From Rubidibacter lacunae KORDI 51-2 (GTDB lineage Bacteria > Cyanobacteriota > Cyanobacteriia > Cyanobacteriales > Rubidibacteraceae): DNA of 64,000 nucleotides. The translations under genes and the position numbers were made by a program. The DNA lies in NCBI RefSeq assembly GCF_000473895.1, contig NZ_ASSJ01000035.1, forward strand, positions 62,001-126,000. Reading direction: 5' to 3'. This document shows, one piece after another, positions 29,632 to 38,609 of the stretch; position 1 is the stretch's first letter, and the number at the start of each line of letters is the position of its first letter. Under the pieces are notes generated by a model. It did no database searches. It worked only from the letters and a program-made list of their open reading frames with translations, and was not told the origin of the DNA.

Positions 29632-30954
29632 TCAGATGCCGCCGACGAAACAACCGGAATTGAGCAGATCGTCGGGATCGAATTGATGTTTCAATCGCCG
29701 CATCAACGGCAGAGCATTGCCGGTGTAACCCCAGCGGCCTATGCGTTGCAGCACTTCTGCTGGGGCTTCCAGAAGGCTAAGGTACCCGCACCCGGCTTCA
29801 CATTGCGCTCGCAGCTCCTGCAGCCGCGCGATCGGGTCGTCGCTCGCCAGGTATAGGCGGCCCAACCCGCTACCCGCACGGACAATTCCACATTCTTTCT
29901 CTGCTGATAACCGAGCCAGGAAAGCGATTGCCTCCGCCGGCAACACTCCTATTTTGCAAGTGACTGCCAGTCCCGAGCTCGGCGGATGAATCAACAACGG
30001 CAATCGCGCCCATAGATCTCGCTCGCCCTCCCCAGCAAATGTTGCCGCCCGAACTGCCAGCTGCTGAGCGACCGCCGCAACGCGCTCGCACTGCTGGGCA
30101 ACACTTGCCGCCACGCTCTCAAAGCGAACCAGCAATCCCAGATCGATTCCCTGTCCGGAGGTTCCTAACTCCAGAGCGCGCACTGCACCGGCAGACAGCA
30201 AGTCCGCCGCCGTCGGTGTCAGTGCCGAGCCGCGCAGCCACTGAGCTGCCCGCGCGATCGCGTCTGCCGGCCCCACCAGCGCAATCGTGCCCGAGTCATC
30301 CGGGAGCGGATAGGTGCGCAGCGTTACCAGCGCGATCGCGCCTAGGGTTCCGTGGGACCCGACCATCAGTTTTGTCAGGTCGTAACCCGCCACGTTCTTA
30401 ACTACGCGCCCGCCCGCGTGCGCGACTTGCCCGTCCGCTCGCACGAACTCGACGCCGATCGCCAAATCCCTCACGCCACCGTACCGCTGCCGCCAGCTGC
30501 CCGAGTCTGCCGTTGCGACAACGCCGCCTACCGTGGCGCGATCGGGATATGTCGGATCCAGCGGCACGAATTGCCCGGTTTTTGCCAGCACGTGTTGGAG
30601 TTCCGTCCATCGAACCCCAGCTTCCACCGTCACCGTGAGGTCGCCAACTGCATGCTCCACCAGGCAATCGAGCGCGCGCGTACTCAAGCGCACGTCTGCA
30701 TTCAACGGCTCGACCCAGGTCAGCTTACTCCCGCAACCGTAAATCGCCACTCGCAGGCGTTTCTGTTGCGCGCGTTCCAGCACCAAACTCAATGCCGCGC
30801 GCGATCGCGGCACGACCGTGCAACTCAATGCATCGACCGCGCACTCGGCTGCACCTGCCGCTACGAGATCGTCAAAGACCGACGCGATCGCATCCGCTGC
30901 TGCCAAACTCGTCCCTCTGCTCGGTGCCCTACTTAGTATAGTGCGACACTTCAC
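29632..30954 (-). CDS. glcE: Glycolate dehydrogenase FAD-binding subunit GlcE
   Basis: A 440-residue FAD-linked oxidase subunit. The PCMH-type FAD domain is visible in VAIYGCGSKLTWVEP, DLTVTVEAGVRWTELQHVLA, QFVPLDPTYPDRATVGGVVA and AGGRVVKNVAGYDLTKLMVG, then GTLGAIALVTLRTYPLP. The C-terminal half is degenerate, as usual for GlcE compared with GlcD. The ORF begins with GTG at 30954; no closer ATG gives a complete domain. It precedes glcF in what looks like a two-gene operon for photorespiratory glycolate oxidation. Confidence 0.92.
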   Translation of the reverse strand: MKCRTILSRAPSRGTSLAAADAIASVFDDLVAAGAAECAVDALSCTVVPRSRAALSLVLERAQQKRLRVAIYGCGSKLTWVEPLNADVRLSTRALDCLVEHAVGDLTVTVEAGVRWTELQHVLAKTGQFVPLDPTYPDRATVGGVVATADSGSWRQRYGGVRDLAIGVEFVRADGQVAHAGGRVVKNVAGYDLTKLMVGSHGTLGAIALVTLRTYPLPDDSGTIALVGPADAIARAAQWLRGSALTPTAADLLSAGAVRALELGTSGQGIDLGLLVRFESVAASVAQQCERVAAVAQQLAVRAATFAGEGERDLWARLPLLIHPPSSGLAVTCKIGVLPAEAIAFLARLSAEKECGIVRAGSGLGRLYLASDDPIARLQELRAQCEAGCGYLSLLEAPAEVLQRIGRWGYTGNALPLMRRLKHQFDPDDLLNSGCFVGGI

Positions 30955-31130
30955 GCGCCAGTCCCAAATACCTTACCCATGCAGGTCTTTGCTGCCGCAG
31001 GCGAGGTACTGGCGGGGGTCAGCTGCCCTTCCTCACCAACCGCACTGACCTGCTGAGAGCAGTTGCCACGTCTCCAAGAAGACTCAGTCGCCGCGACGAG
31101 CGATCGCGACCCACGATTGCGGATTGAATC

Positions 31131-31379
31131 TCAGGTTGGTACTGGCTCGCCCGGTCGCAAGCGGACCCATTTCCCCATCTCTTCGGCAAAGCTGTTGCAG
31201 CCGACCACGTCCCACTCGATTTCGATGTGGTCCTGACGCGAGCGGATATTTACGTTAATTGTCGGTTCGACTGGCTCGAAGTCCGGAGCTTCGGTCAGAT
31301 GCAGCTGTTCGTGCTGCGTTTCCACCGCGTGGTATGTCTTACAGCGATCTACGTACGTGCAATTAATGCAAATGCACAT
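31131..31379 (-). CDS. ycf34: Ycf34 family iron-sulfur protein
   Basis: An 82-residue protein conserved in cyanobacteria and red-algal plastids. It opens MCICINCTYVDRCKTYHAVE, the four-cysteine signature shown in Synechocystis to hold an iron-sulfur cluster and to be linked to photosynthetic electron transport. The rest (NVNIRSRQDHIEIEWDVVGC, then NSFAEEMGKWVRL) is also typical. It lies between trpS (downstream, same strand, 60 bp) and glcE. The ATG at 31377-31379 is clear. Confidence 0.93.
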   Translation of the reverse strand: MCICINCTYVDRCKTYHAVETQHEQLHLTEAPDFEPVEPTINVNIRSRQDHIEIEWDVVGCNSFAEEMGKWVRLRPGEPVPT

Positions 31380-31439
31380 GGCTTTAAGCCCTACGATCTT
31401 AGTGCCAATCTAGCTCGGATTCGCGGGCTCGCATCGGCC

Positions 31440-32453
31440 TTAGAACGGCCGGAGGAATCCTAAGGCATCGCGCACGCGAGCGAGGGTAGCATCGGCAATC
31501 GCAGCTGCGCGATCGCGGCCGTCGCGCAACACGGACGCCAGGTAGCGCTTGTCATCGGATAGCTCTCGATGACGCTCCTGGATCGGACGCAGGGCTTCAA
31601 CTGCAGTCCCGGTCAGCAGCGGTTTGAACTGCCCCCAACCCATATCCGCACATTCGGCGGCAACGGTTTCCTTGGTTTTGCCTGCGAGCAAGGCGTATAA
31701 CGACAGTAAGTTCTGACACTCGGGACGTTCGGGGTTGTCGAACTCCAAACCGCGCAGCGGGTCGGTTTTACAGCGCTTGATCTTCTTGGCGATCGCCTCG
31801 GGTGGGTCCAGCAGGTTGATGCGACTAGCGTCGGCCGGGTCGGACTTGGACATTTTGCGCGTGCCGTCGGTCAAGCTCATCACGCGCGCGCCTTCGGTTC
31901 GGATCAGCGGATCGGGAATTTTCAGCACCGGTGCATCGGCGCTGGCAAACTGGTCGTTGACGCGGGCGGCGATATCGCGAGTGAGTTCGAGGTGTTGCTT
32001 TTGGTCTTCGCCCACCGGAACTTTGTCGGCGTCGTAGAGCAAGATGTCGGCTGCCATTAAGACGGGATAGTCGAGCAAGCCGACGCCGACATTTTCACCC
32101 TGCTTGACGGCTTTTTCTTTGAACTGAATCATCCGCTCCAACCAATTGAGCGGCGTAACGCAGTTCAGCAGCCATGCCAGCTCGCTGTGAGCGCTGACGT
32201 GAGATTGCACGAAAATGGTTGAATACTCGAGGTCGATCCCGCAGGCAAGGTAAAGGGCCGCGATCGCTAGGGTATCGTTGGCAAGCACTCTGGGCTCGTG
32301 GGGGACGGTGATGGCGTGGAGATCGACAACGCAGAAGAAGTTGTCGTACTGGTGCTGCCCGTCGACCCAGTTGCGAATCGCCCCAAGGTAGTTGCCTAGG
32401 TGCAGATTACCCGTCGGCTGGACGCCGGAAAGAACTCGCGGTTTAGACACCAT
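31440..32453 (-). CDS. trpS: Tryptophanyl-tRNA synthetase
   Basis: Charges tRNA-Trp. A class I catalytic core is seen: a HIGH-type motif (GNLHLGNYLGAI near residue 15) and KMSKS (TRKMSKSDPADASRINL). The intermediate VLMAADILLYDADKVPVGED, then QKQHLELTRDIA, is diagnostic of TrpRS. I start at ATG 32453 (MVSKPRVLSGVQPTG), giving 337 residues; the frame stays open nine codons upstream to another ATG that is less likely. It is followed by ycf34 on the same strand. Confidence 0.96.
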   Translation of the reverse strand: MVSKPRVLSGVQPTGNLHLGNYLGAIRNWVDGQHQYDNFFCVVDLHAITVPHEPRVLANDTLAIAALYLACGIDLEYSTIFVQSHVSAHSELAWLLNCVTPLNWLERMIQFKEKAVKQGENVGVGLLDYPVLMAADILLYDADKVPVGEDQKQHLELTRDIAARVNDQFASADAPVLKIPDPLIRTEGARVMSLTDGTRKMSKSDPADASRINLLDPPEAIAKKIKRCKTDPLRGLEFDNPERPECQNLLSLYALLAGKTKETVAAECADMGWGQFKPLLTGTAVEALRPIQERHRELSDDKRYLASVLRDGRDRAAAIADATLARVRDALGFLRPF

Positions 32454-32703
32454 TATCTCGTGCGCGGATTGCCTGACCAATTATACGGCGTCAGACATTG
32501 CTGGCATGTGCGCCCATAGGGGCTAAAAGTCGCAGGAACTCGAGCGGGCGGTTCCGCCATCAAGAACCCGACAGATCCCGAGGGGGAACTACCGTTTGAT
32601 GAGCTTCTCAACCCTCGCGAGTGAGTCGCTCGCGACTCCGAAATGCTGATGGGCTCGCGGCTGCTCGCTCTTTTGGGCAACCGCTGCCGAGGGCAACCGC
32701 AAC

Positions 32704-33306
32704 CTACCAGGCAAACAATGCCGGCAGTTCTCGTGTTGGGGTAAGTGTCGGTATTTCCGCAGCTCCATCGGTATTGCCGGATTCATCCAAGCGAATCTCG
32801 GCACAGAACGTTGCAGAGTTAAAACCGCCGAAGCGGGTGACTGTGCTCGTCCGCATCCGCAAATCCGGGCCGGCAAACCAGAAGCGCTCGAATGTACCCA
32901 TGGTTTCGTAGTCGGTTGTCAAAACCAGTGCCTCACCATCCATCACATAGCAGCCGGCAACGGGGACTATCTCGGCATAACCGCGATCGCGCAGCAGTCG
33001 CCCAGTTTGCGAGCTGCCCGGATCGGGCACGATCGCAAATATGGTGCTCCCCGCGTGGTTCTCGTCATCCTTATCCCAAGCCATTGCCCCGTTCCAAGTA
33101 ACGTGCGCGCCGCCGACGCAAAGGCTTGGGTCGATATCGTGCATCTGGCAAATCTCGACAGTTTGAGGGGTGCCGGCCGCTAGCGCTTCGACGACAACGC
33201 AGGAACTGCCATTTTCCGCCCGCCGAAACGGTAGATGATGAGTTGTTCGCAGCGATCGCCACGTGCCCGCACTCCGGCGGAAGAAATCCATCGCATCCAC
33301 GCTCAT
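32704..33306 (-). CDS. CpcS/CpeS-family phycobiliprotein lyase
   Basis: Attaches phycocyanobilin or a related bilin to cysteines of phycobiliproteins. The 200-residue lipocalin-like fold begins MDFFRRSAGTWRSLRTTHHL, the family's hallmark, and continues with AHVTWNGAMAWDKDD, FAIVPDPGSSQTGRLLRDRG, then Y(A)EIVPVAGCYVMDGEALVL and YETMGTFERFWFAGPDLRMR. Which of the S-type lyase subgroups it belongs to, and its target subunit, cannot be decided from sequence alone. It stands alone, 250 bp upstream of trpS on the same strand. Confidence 0.9.
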   Translation of the reverse strand: MSVDAMDFFRRSAGTWRSLRTTHHLPFRRAENGSSCVVVEALAAGTPQTVEICQMHDIDPSLCVGGAHVTWNGAMAWDKDDENHAGSTIFAIVPDPGSSQTGRLLRDRGYAEIVPVAGCYVMDGEALVLTTDYETMGTFERFWFAGPDLRMRTSTVTRFGGFNSATFCAEIRLDESGNTDGAAEIPTLTPTRELPALFAW

Positions 33307-33625
33307 TTACTCCTTAGTTCTGTCTGGCTCGGCGGCGATCCATTTGGGTACCGACCGGTTGGTTGTCGATCGCCATCCGAACGTGGCTCATTTCCAGTGT
33401 GCGCGATCTAGCCCGTGGAGACTGAATGCCGAACCGTAGCTGTGTCCGCAATTTGCCCCCGACGTGCCGGTGGCTCGAGCTAGAAACCGTCTACCACCAG
33501 CGCGAACGCTCGGACAAACTCAGACAATTCCCACTCCGGTTGCGTTAGCTGAGCCCGATATATGTTGGGGATTCAGGGCACGAACTGTCGCGTACTCGCA
33601 CTCACTATACTTGACTCCGTGTCTG
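33307..33625. other. Spacer upstream of cpcS-type lyase
   Basis: About 320 bp holding the probable promoter of the lyase gene on the minus strand. One HIP1-like site and an open frame (33464-33649) continuing into the pseudogene that follows are visible. No other feature was recognised. Confidence 0.35.
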
Positions 33626-33919
33626 ACTCTTGAGGCAACGGTTGAGTAAGCGTGCCAGGCTCTCGATCGCATCCCGCATTATTACGAACCGGCGGACGAT
33701 TTATAGAGATATCTGCGATCGCCCGACACCGACGCCGAACATTTCCTTAACGAGCTCTAAACCAGCGGGTAGCGCGCGTGGTTGCTTCCCGGCTATTGCG
33801 AAGAACACCGAAGCGTTGAAGCCTGGTTGTTCGACAAGTTCATCCGTAAAGGCAGCCGGCCGTATCTTCAGTATCCGCTCTACTTCGTCTTGGGAAAAGT
33901 GACGAATTTTTCCGACTGA
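33626..33919 (+). pseudogene. Decayed gene with four in-frame stops, unknown family
   Basis: Read in one frame this stretch gives protein-like sequence interrupted by stops: TLEATVE-stop-ACQALDRIPHYYEPADDL-stop-RYLRSPDTDAEHFLNEL-stop-TSG-stop, then RAWLLPGYCEEHRSVEAWLF, DKFIRKGSRPYLQYPLYFVL and a final stop. The tail is rich in aromatic residues and charged pairs as in a folded domain. Four premature stops within about 80 codons leave no doubt that it is not translated as one protein. I do not recognise the family. It ends about 170 bp before cysK. Confidence 0.6.
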
Positions 33920-34092
33920 ACGCCTTCTTGAACAATGTAGCCCCGGCAAAGCTCGCGATCCCGCTCGCGCTATTTGAGTGCAAAGCGATCTCGTGTATGA
34001 ACCCTGACAGCATGCCCACCTCTGTCAAGGGAGGTCGGGTTACCGGGGCGCGATCGCTTTACCATGATGCAAAGACGAGACAGCAAGCGCAC

Positions 34093-35067
34093 ATGGACAT
34101 TCGCAACGGGTTCGTGGGAACCGTCGGCAATACGCCCCTGATTCGACTCAACCGCCTTAGCGATGAAACGGGGTGCGAAATCCTCGGGAAAGCCGAATTC
34201 CTCAATCCAGGTGGTTCGGTTAAAGACCGCGCAGCACTGTTCATCATCAAAGACGCCGAAGAACGCGCCTTGCTCGCGCCCGGTGGCACAATCGTCGAAG
34301 GTACGGCGGGCAACACGGGTATCGGTCTCGCCCACATTTGCAACGCTAAAGGCTACCGCTGCCTCATCGTCATTCCCGAAACCCAGTCCCAGGAAAAAAT
34401 CGACCTACTCCGCACCCTCGGAGCGGAAGTGCGCACCGTTCCTGCTGTGCCTTACCGCGATCCCAATAATTACGTCAAGGTCTCCGGTCGGCTGGCCGCA
34501 GAGATGGAAAACGCAATTTGGGCCAACCAATTTGACAACCTTGCCAACCGTCGCGCCCACTACGAAACCACCGGTCCCGAAATCTGGGCGCAAACCGACG
34601 GCACCGTCGATACTTGGGTCGCGGCTACGGGTACGGGGGGTACCTACGCCGGTGTTGCCCTCTATCTCAAGGAGAAAAACCCCGACATCAAATGCGTTGT
34701 TGCCGACCCGATGGGCAGCGGTCTTTATAGTTACGTCAAGACCGGCGAAATCAAAAGCGAAGGTCGTTCGATTACGGAAGGTATTGGCAATGGTCGCGTC
34801 ACCACCAATATGGAAGGTGCTCCCGCTGATGATGCCGTCCGCGTTGACGACCCGGCCTGTATCAAGATGGTCTACCGCTTGCTGCACGAAGAAGGGTTGT
34901 TTATGGGCGGATCGGTTGGGATCAACGTCGTTGCAGCGTACACCCTTGCCAAGCAGCTCGGTCCCGGACGCACGATCGTGACCGTCCTCTGCGACGGTGG
35001 CGCGCGCTACCAATCGCGGCTGTTCGATCGCGCCTGGCTTGCCGAGCACGGCTTGTCTCCGGACTAA
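34093..35067 (+). CDS. cysK: Cysteine synthase A (O-acetylserine sulfhydrylase)
   Basis: Makes cysteine from O-acetylserine and sulfide using pyridoxal phosphate. The PLP lysine lies in NPGGSVKDRAALFIIKDAE near residue 45, the phosphate-binding loop in EGTAGNTGIGLAH, and the glycine-rich loop in ATGTGGTYAGVALYLKEK. The length from ATG 34093 is 324 residues. The frame is open a further 55 codons upstream, but family N-termini match MDIRNGFVGTVGNTPLIRL at 34093, so that ATG is used. An alpha/beta hydrolase gene starts 30 bp downstream. Confidence 0.94.
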   Translation: MDIRNGFVGTVGNTPLIRLNRLSDETGCEILGKAEFLNPGGSVKDRAALFIIKDAEERALLAPGGTIVEGTAGNTGIGLAHICNAKGYRCLIVIPETQSQEKIDLLRTLGAEVRTVPAVPYRDPNNYVKVSGRLAAEMENAIWANQFDNLANRRAHYETTGPEIWAQTDGTVDTWVAATGTGGTYAGVALYLKEKNPDIKCVVADPMGSGLYSYVKTGEIKSEGRSITEGIGNGRVTTNMEGAPADDAVRVDDPACIKMVYRLLHEEGLFMGGSVGINVVAAYTLAKQLGPGRTIVTVLCDGGARYQSRLFDRAWLAEHGLSPD

Positions 35068-35097
35068 CTTCTTCCTTACGACGGCACGTTCGCTATT

Positions 35098-36138
35098 ATG
35101 CCCGATGTCACTGTAGAACCAAGCGCTCGCGATCGCTGGCACCAGCGCATCGGCAACCAGCGCGACTGGGTTTGGCGCGGCTGGCAAATCCGCTATTCTT
35201 ACTGGCGATCGCCCTGCATCGGGACCGACCTCGGCACCCAATCCAGCACCAACCCCAGCCCCAACTCCAGCAATCCGCCGCTGATTTTACTCCACGGCTT
35301 CGGGGCGGCAATCGAGCACTGGCGGCACAACATCCCAGTACTCGCGCCAACTCATTCTGTGTACGCGCTGGATCTATTGGGTTTTGGCTGCTCGCGAAAA
35401 GCTGCTACCGAGTATTCGGCTGCCTTTTGGGCGCGCCTCGTCCGCGATTTTTGGGCGACATTTGTCGGGCAACCGACTGTATTGATCGGCAACTCCGTCG
35501 GCGCGCTCGTTGCTCTCAATGCGGCTGCGACCTATCCCGAAATGACGGCCGGGTTGGTGCCGATTTCGTTGCCAGATGTGGCCGGACGTGCCGAGATGCT
35601 CCCCGGTTGGGCATTGCCACTCGTCAACGCGATTGAAGGTGCAGTGGCTTCGCCGGCACTCATCAAGGGGCTGTTGCGCGTATTGCGACAGCCGGCAGTG
35701 ATTCGCCGCTGGGCGGGTGTTGCTTACCGCGACCGCGCTGCCGTCACGGACGAACTCGTTGCCATCCTTGCCAATCCAGCTGCCGATGCCGGAGCGGGCG
35801 ACACGCTCGTTGCCCTCTCGCAGTCCGTCCGCCGTCCCGGATTTTCGCGACCGGTCAAAGACCTGCTGCCGCAGGTACGCGTTCCGATCCTACTGCTCTG
35901 GGGAAGTTGCGATCGCATGGTGCCGATTGCCGCGGCGCAAACGTTCCTCGGGCTCAATCCGCTCCTGCAGTTCGTAGAATTGGAAGATGTCGGCCATTGC
36001 CCCCACGATGAGGCACCCGACCGAGTTCATGCTGTTTTACTGCCGTGGCTAGCAGATCGGGTCGGCGGCGCGATCGCGTCTTTACCAACGCACCGGTCGC
36101 AGCGCCCCGTCATCGACCGGCAGAGCGATCGAGGATAA
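35098..36138 (+). CDS. Alpha/beta hydrolase
   Basis: A 346-residue serine hydrolase with an N-terminal RWHQRIGNQRDWVWRGWQIR segment typical of cyanobacterial/plastid members. The oxyanion-hole motif is ILLHGFGAAIEHWR, the nucleophile elbow is LIGNSVGALVAL (Ser in GNSVG), and the catalytic His is in EDVGHCPHDEAP. The Asp is probably in LLWGSCDRMVP. A cap domain lies at about 150-240. Relatives include chlorophyll- and phaeophytin-related hydrolases, but no substrate can be assigned. It is between cysK and ilvH with 30-bp and 3-bp gaps, so it may be in one operon with them. Confidence 0.88.
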   Translation: MPDVTVEPSARDRWHQRIGNQRDWVWRGWQIRYSYWRSPCIGTDLGTQSSTNPSPNSSNPPLILLHGFGAAIEHWRHNIPVLAPTHSVYALDLLGFGCSRKAATEYSAAFWARLVRDFWATFVGQPTVLIGNSVGALVALNAAATYPEMTAGLVPISLPDVAGRAEMLPGWALPLVNAIEGAVASPALIKGLLRVLRQPAVIRRWAGVAYRDRAAVTDELVAILANPAADAGAGDTLVALSQSVRRPGFSRPVKDLLPQVRVPILLLWGSCDRMVPIAAAQTFLGLNPLLQFVELEDVGHCPHDEAPDRVHAVLLPWLADRVGGAIASLPTHRSQRPVIDRQSDRG

Positions 36139-36141
36139 AGA

Positions 36142-36666
36142 ATGACCGTGAAACACACATTATCGGTGCTGGTTGAAGATGAAGCCGGCGTGCTGACGCG
36201 AATTGCTGCACTGTTCGCACGACGCGGGTTTAATATCGAAAGCCTGGCCGTCGGCTCGGCAGAAAGTTCGGGTGTCTCGCGCATCACCATGGTCGTGCCG
36301 GGCGACAACCGCACGGTCGAGCAGCTCACCAAACAGCTTTACAAGCTCATCAACGTCCTCAAAGTTCAGGACGTCACGGGTACACCTTGTGTCGAGCGCG
36401 AGCTGATGCTGATCAAAATCAATGCCACCACCTCGAATCGAGCGGAAGCGATCGAGCTGGCACAAGTATTTCGGGCACGGGTCGTGGATATTTCTGAAGA
36501 AACCCTAACGATTGAAGTTGTCGGCGACCCCGGCAAGATGGTGGCAATTATCAAAATGCTCGGCAAATTCGGCATCCGCGAGCTGGCCCGGACGGGTAAG
36601 ATCAGCCTGGTTCGCGATTCGGGAGTCAATACTGAGTTGCTCAAGACCCTCGAGCTGAAAGTCTAA
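36142..36666 (+). CDS. ilvH: Acetolactate synthase small (regulatory) subunit
   Basis: The regulatory subunit that activates acetolactate synthase and gives valine feedback inhibition in branched-chain amino acid synthesis. An N-terminal ACT domain ([20 protein letters not shown], then [13 protein letters not shown]) is followed by the conserved [14 protein letters not shown] and ERELMLIKI, and a C-terminal ACT-like domain. Length 174 is normal. The start is ATG 36142, three bases after the hydrolase stop, suggesting translational coupling. A MITE lies 90 bp downstream. The large subunit gene is not in the window. Confidence 0.96.
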   Translation: MTVKHTLSVLVEDEAGVLTRIAALFARRGFNIESLAVGSAESSGVSRITMVVPGDNRTVEQLTKQLYKLINVLKVQDVTGTPCVERELMLIKINATTSNRAEAIELAQVFRARVVDISEETLTIEVVGDPGKMVAIIKMLGKFGIRELARTGKISLVRDSGVNTELLKTLELKV

Positions 36667-36756
36667 GTCCGACTGCCCTATGCTGCGGGCAAACGATCCG
36701 GAAATGCCCGCTCGCTGGCAGGTGCTCTCATTTCAAACCCGTTGGAACGCTATCTA

Positions 36757-36966
36757 GGGTTTGCTGAAAAAGTCCACAAAAAGAATTTAGGAGGCAGAGA
36801 GCTTATGGAATTTGGCTTTTACTATCTAGCCCCAGCTTTTTGCCTCGGATTCTCGGCCCAATTGCAAGGGTTTTGAGGCTCTGGTGCCTATAACCTTGCA
36901 CTTTTCTGGCATAGAAAACGCTGGGATCCTTTCATTACAGGGGTTCCAGCCTTTTTCAGCAAGCCC
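36757..36966 (+). mobile_element. MITE copy 3 (210 bp, target duplication TATCTA)
   Basis: Same element as copies 1, 2 and 4. The left terminal repeat is GGGTTTGCTGAAAAAG and the right is CTTTTTCAGCAAGCCC. It is flanked by TATCTA at 36751-36756 and 36967-36972. Internal sequence is closest to copy 2. It lies 90 bp downstream of ilvH, where its inverted ends could also act as an RNA hairpin. Confidence 0.93.
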
Positions 36967-37137
36967 TATCTAAACCAGATAATGCCGATCGCTGCAGGTC
37001 GAGTCTCGCAGTAGTCCGGTACGTCCAGAGACCTTAAGGAACCGTCAGGTTCTGATAAGCAAGCAGTGTTCGGCGATCGCCTGGCAAGTCCCGTATCCCG
37101 AGCCCCCTAACGGAAAATTACATCGGCAGCAATCGCC

Positions 37138-38025
37138 CTACGTCAGCAACCACAACACTAACGGGAGCGTGACCAGCGCCAGCACCGTCGAAACCACGAC
37201 CGTGCGGGCTACGCGACCGGCATCACCGCCGAACTCTGCCGCCCAAACCACTGTATTAACCGCTGACGGCATCGCACACTGCAAGACCAAGACCTGCAGG
37301 TCCAACCCCTCCAGCCGCAGCAGCCGCCCAATCCCGAACGCGATCGCCGGACCGACAAGCAAACGCAGGAGCGACACACTAACTTCGTAGCGCCCCAGCA
37401 CAAATGGCGTCATGGCCAACTGCATGCCCAAGATCAGTAAGGCGATCGGGATCGATGCATCCCCCAAACTGCGGATGCCTTCGCCCAACCGCCACGGCAT
37501 TGACACTCCCATCCAGCGCAAGCTCAACCCCGCCAGCGTTGCATACAGCAGGGGCAGTCGTAGGATCAGTCGCAACCCTGCCCCGACCCCGCGACCTTGA
37601 TAAATGGCCGGGCCAACGGTGAAAAACAGAATCGCCGATGCCATCAGACATATCGCCGCGCGCTCAAGCCCTGCTTCGCCGAAGGCAAACGCATTGATCG
37701 GCAAGCCCATGTTCCCGACATTGCCGAACACGGTCGTCGCGCTCAGGCTCGCTTGCTTCGACGGCGGCATATTTCTCAATCGCGCGATCGCCAGTGCCAG
37801 TCCATACATCGCCACACAGGTCAGAACGAATCCCGCCACGAGACCGGCTGCGCTGGTTGCCGGCAGCTCCGCTCGATAAATGCGATCGCCAATCAGCGCT
37901 GGAATCAGCACGTACACAGAAAGCTGTGAAAGTGTCGTGCCATCGAGCTTGAGGAAACGCTGGGCAACGATCCCCATCAGCACGATGAAGACGACAGGAA
38001 CTAATGCGGGAAGAAAAACCGACAT
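37138..38025 (-). CDS. AEC (auxin efflux carrier) family transporter
   Basis: A 295-residue integral membrane protein with about ten hydrophobic segments. Family features include the N-terminal FLPALVPVVFIVLMGIVAQ, the internal STTV-like motif SLSATTVFGNVGNMGLPINA near residue 94, and a C-terminal VVVSTVLALVTLPLVLWLL. AEC transporters export or import small organic acids or amino acids; no substrate can be predicted. It is a lone gene, running towards the MITE downstream of ilvH. Confidence 0.88.
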   Translation of the reverse strand: MSVFLPALVPVVFIVLMGIVAQRFLKLDGTTLSQLSVYVLIPALIGDRIYRAELPATSAAGLVAGFVLTCVAMYGLALAIARLRNMPPSKQASLSATTVFGNVGNMGLPINAFAFGEAGLERAAICLMASAILFFTVGPAIYQGRGVGAGLRLILRLPLLYATLAGLSLRWMGVSMPWRLGEGIRSLGDASIPIALLILGMQLAMTPFVLGRYEVSVSLLRLLVGPAIAFGIGRLLRLEGLDLQVLVLQCAMPSAVNTVVWAAEFGGDAGRVARTVVVSTVLALVTLPLVLWLLT

Positions 38026-38609
38026 GCGGACACCACCCCGACTAATAGCAATAGCTACTCAGACTAGCCTGGATTATTCATGAACGCTTATGCAGAGACT
38101 CTTATCCTTATGCCGTGCACGGCTTGCAGATTTTTTCGCGCAAAGGCAGTTCGTTTCTATACACGTAGATTGGAGCTTAGTCAGAGCAAGGGTTTGAGGC
38201 TTCGTCAAAATCTTCGTGAATAATCCAGGCTAGGTCACCTTGCCGAGGAATTACCCACGTCCGCAGCAGTACGGCGATTGCCATACATCCCGCTTAAGCT
38301 AATACGGGCAGAGAATGGTTGAAACGACAGATCCTCGGTGGAGCCGGATCGGAGATCTTGATAAAAACAGAGGGAGAACACAACGGCTTTTTATGCTCCC
38401 CTTAACGTAGCTGAAGAGGAGTTCATGCTTCCAGACACTGCACCGCCAACTCTCGCTCGGTGATTGCCGATCGGGCTGCCGAGCTGGTGCCTCTCACCGA
38501 GAGCTTTGCGCAGATAGCTACGCTCACAGCGTAATTGCCTTGAAGAGTCGGGCAATAGTGTTAGGGATCAACAACCCGCCTCGGCGGCAACAACTTAATT
38601 GACTGGAAC
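38026..38609. other. Intergenic region with inverted-repeat element
   Basis: A 580-bp spacer between the starts/ends of the AEC transporter and hemH. Its left part holds a 162-bp inverted-repeat element (listed separately). The remainder has no protein-like frame. A short CCGCC/GGCGG hairpin near 38570 could terminate hemH transcription, but a T-run is absent. Confidence 0.45.
38068..38229 (+). mobile_element. Putative 162-bp MITE with 17-bp inverted ends and CTAG duplication
   Basis: Left end CCTGGATTATTCATGAA and right end TTCGTGAATAATCCAGG are inverted repeats with one mismatch, 128 bp apart. CTAG flanks both sides (38064-38067 and 38230-38233), which fits a 4-bp target duplication. There is no coding sequence inside. 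Only one copy was seen in this window. The 4-bp duplication and CC-starting ends would suit an IS1380-like parent, but that is only a guess. Confidence 0.6.
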
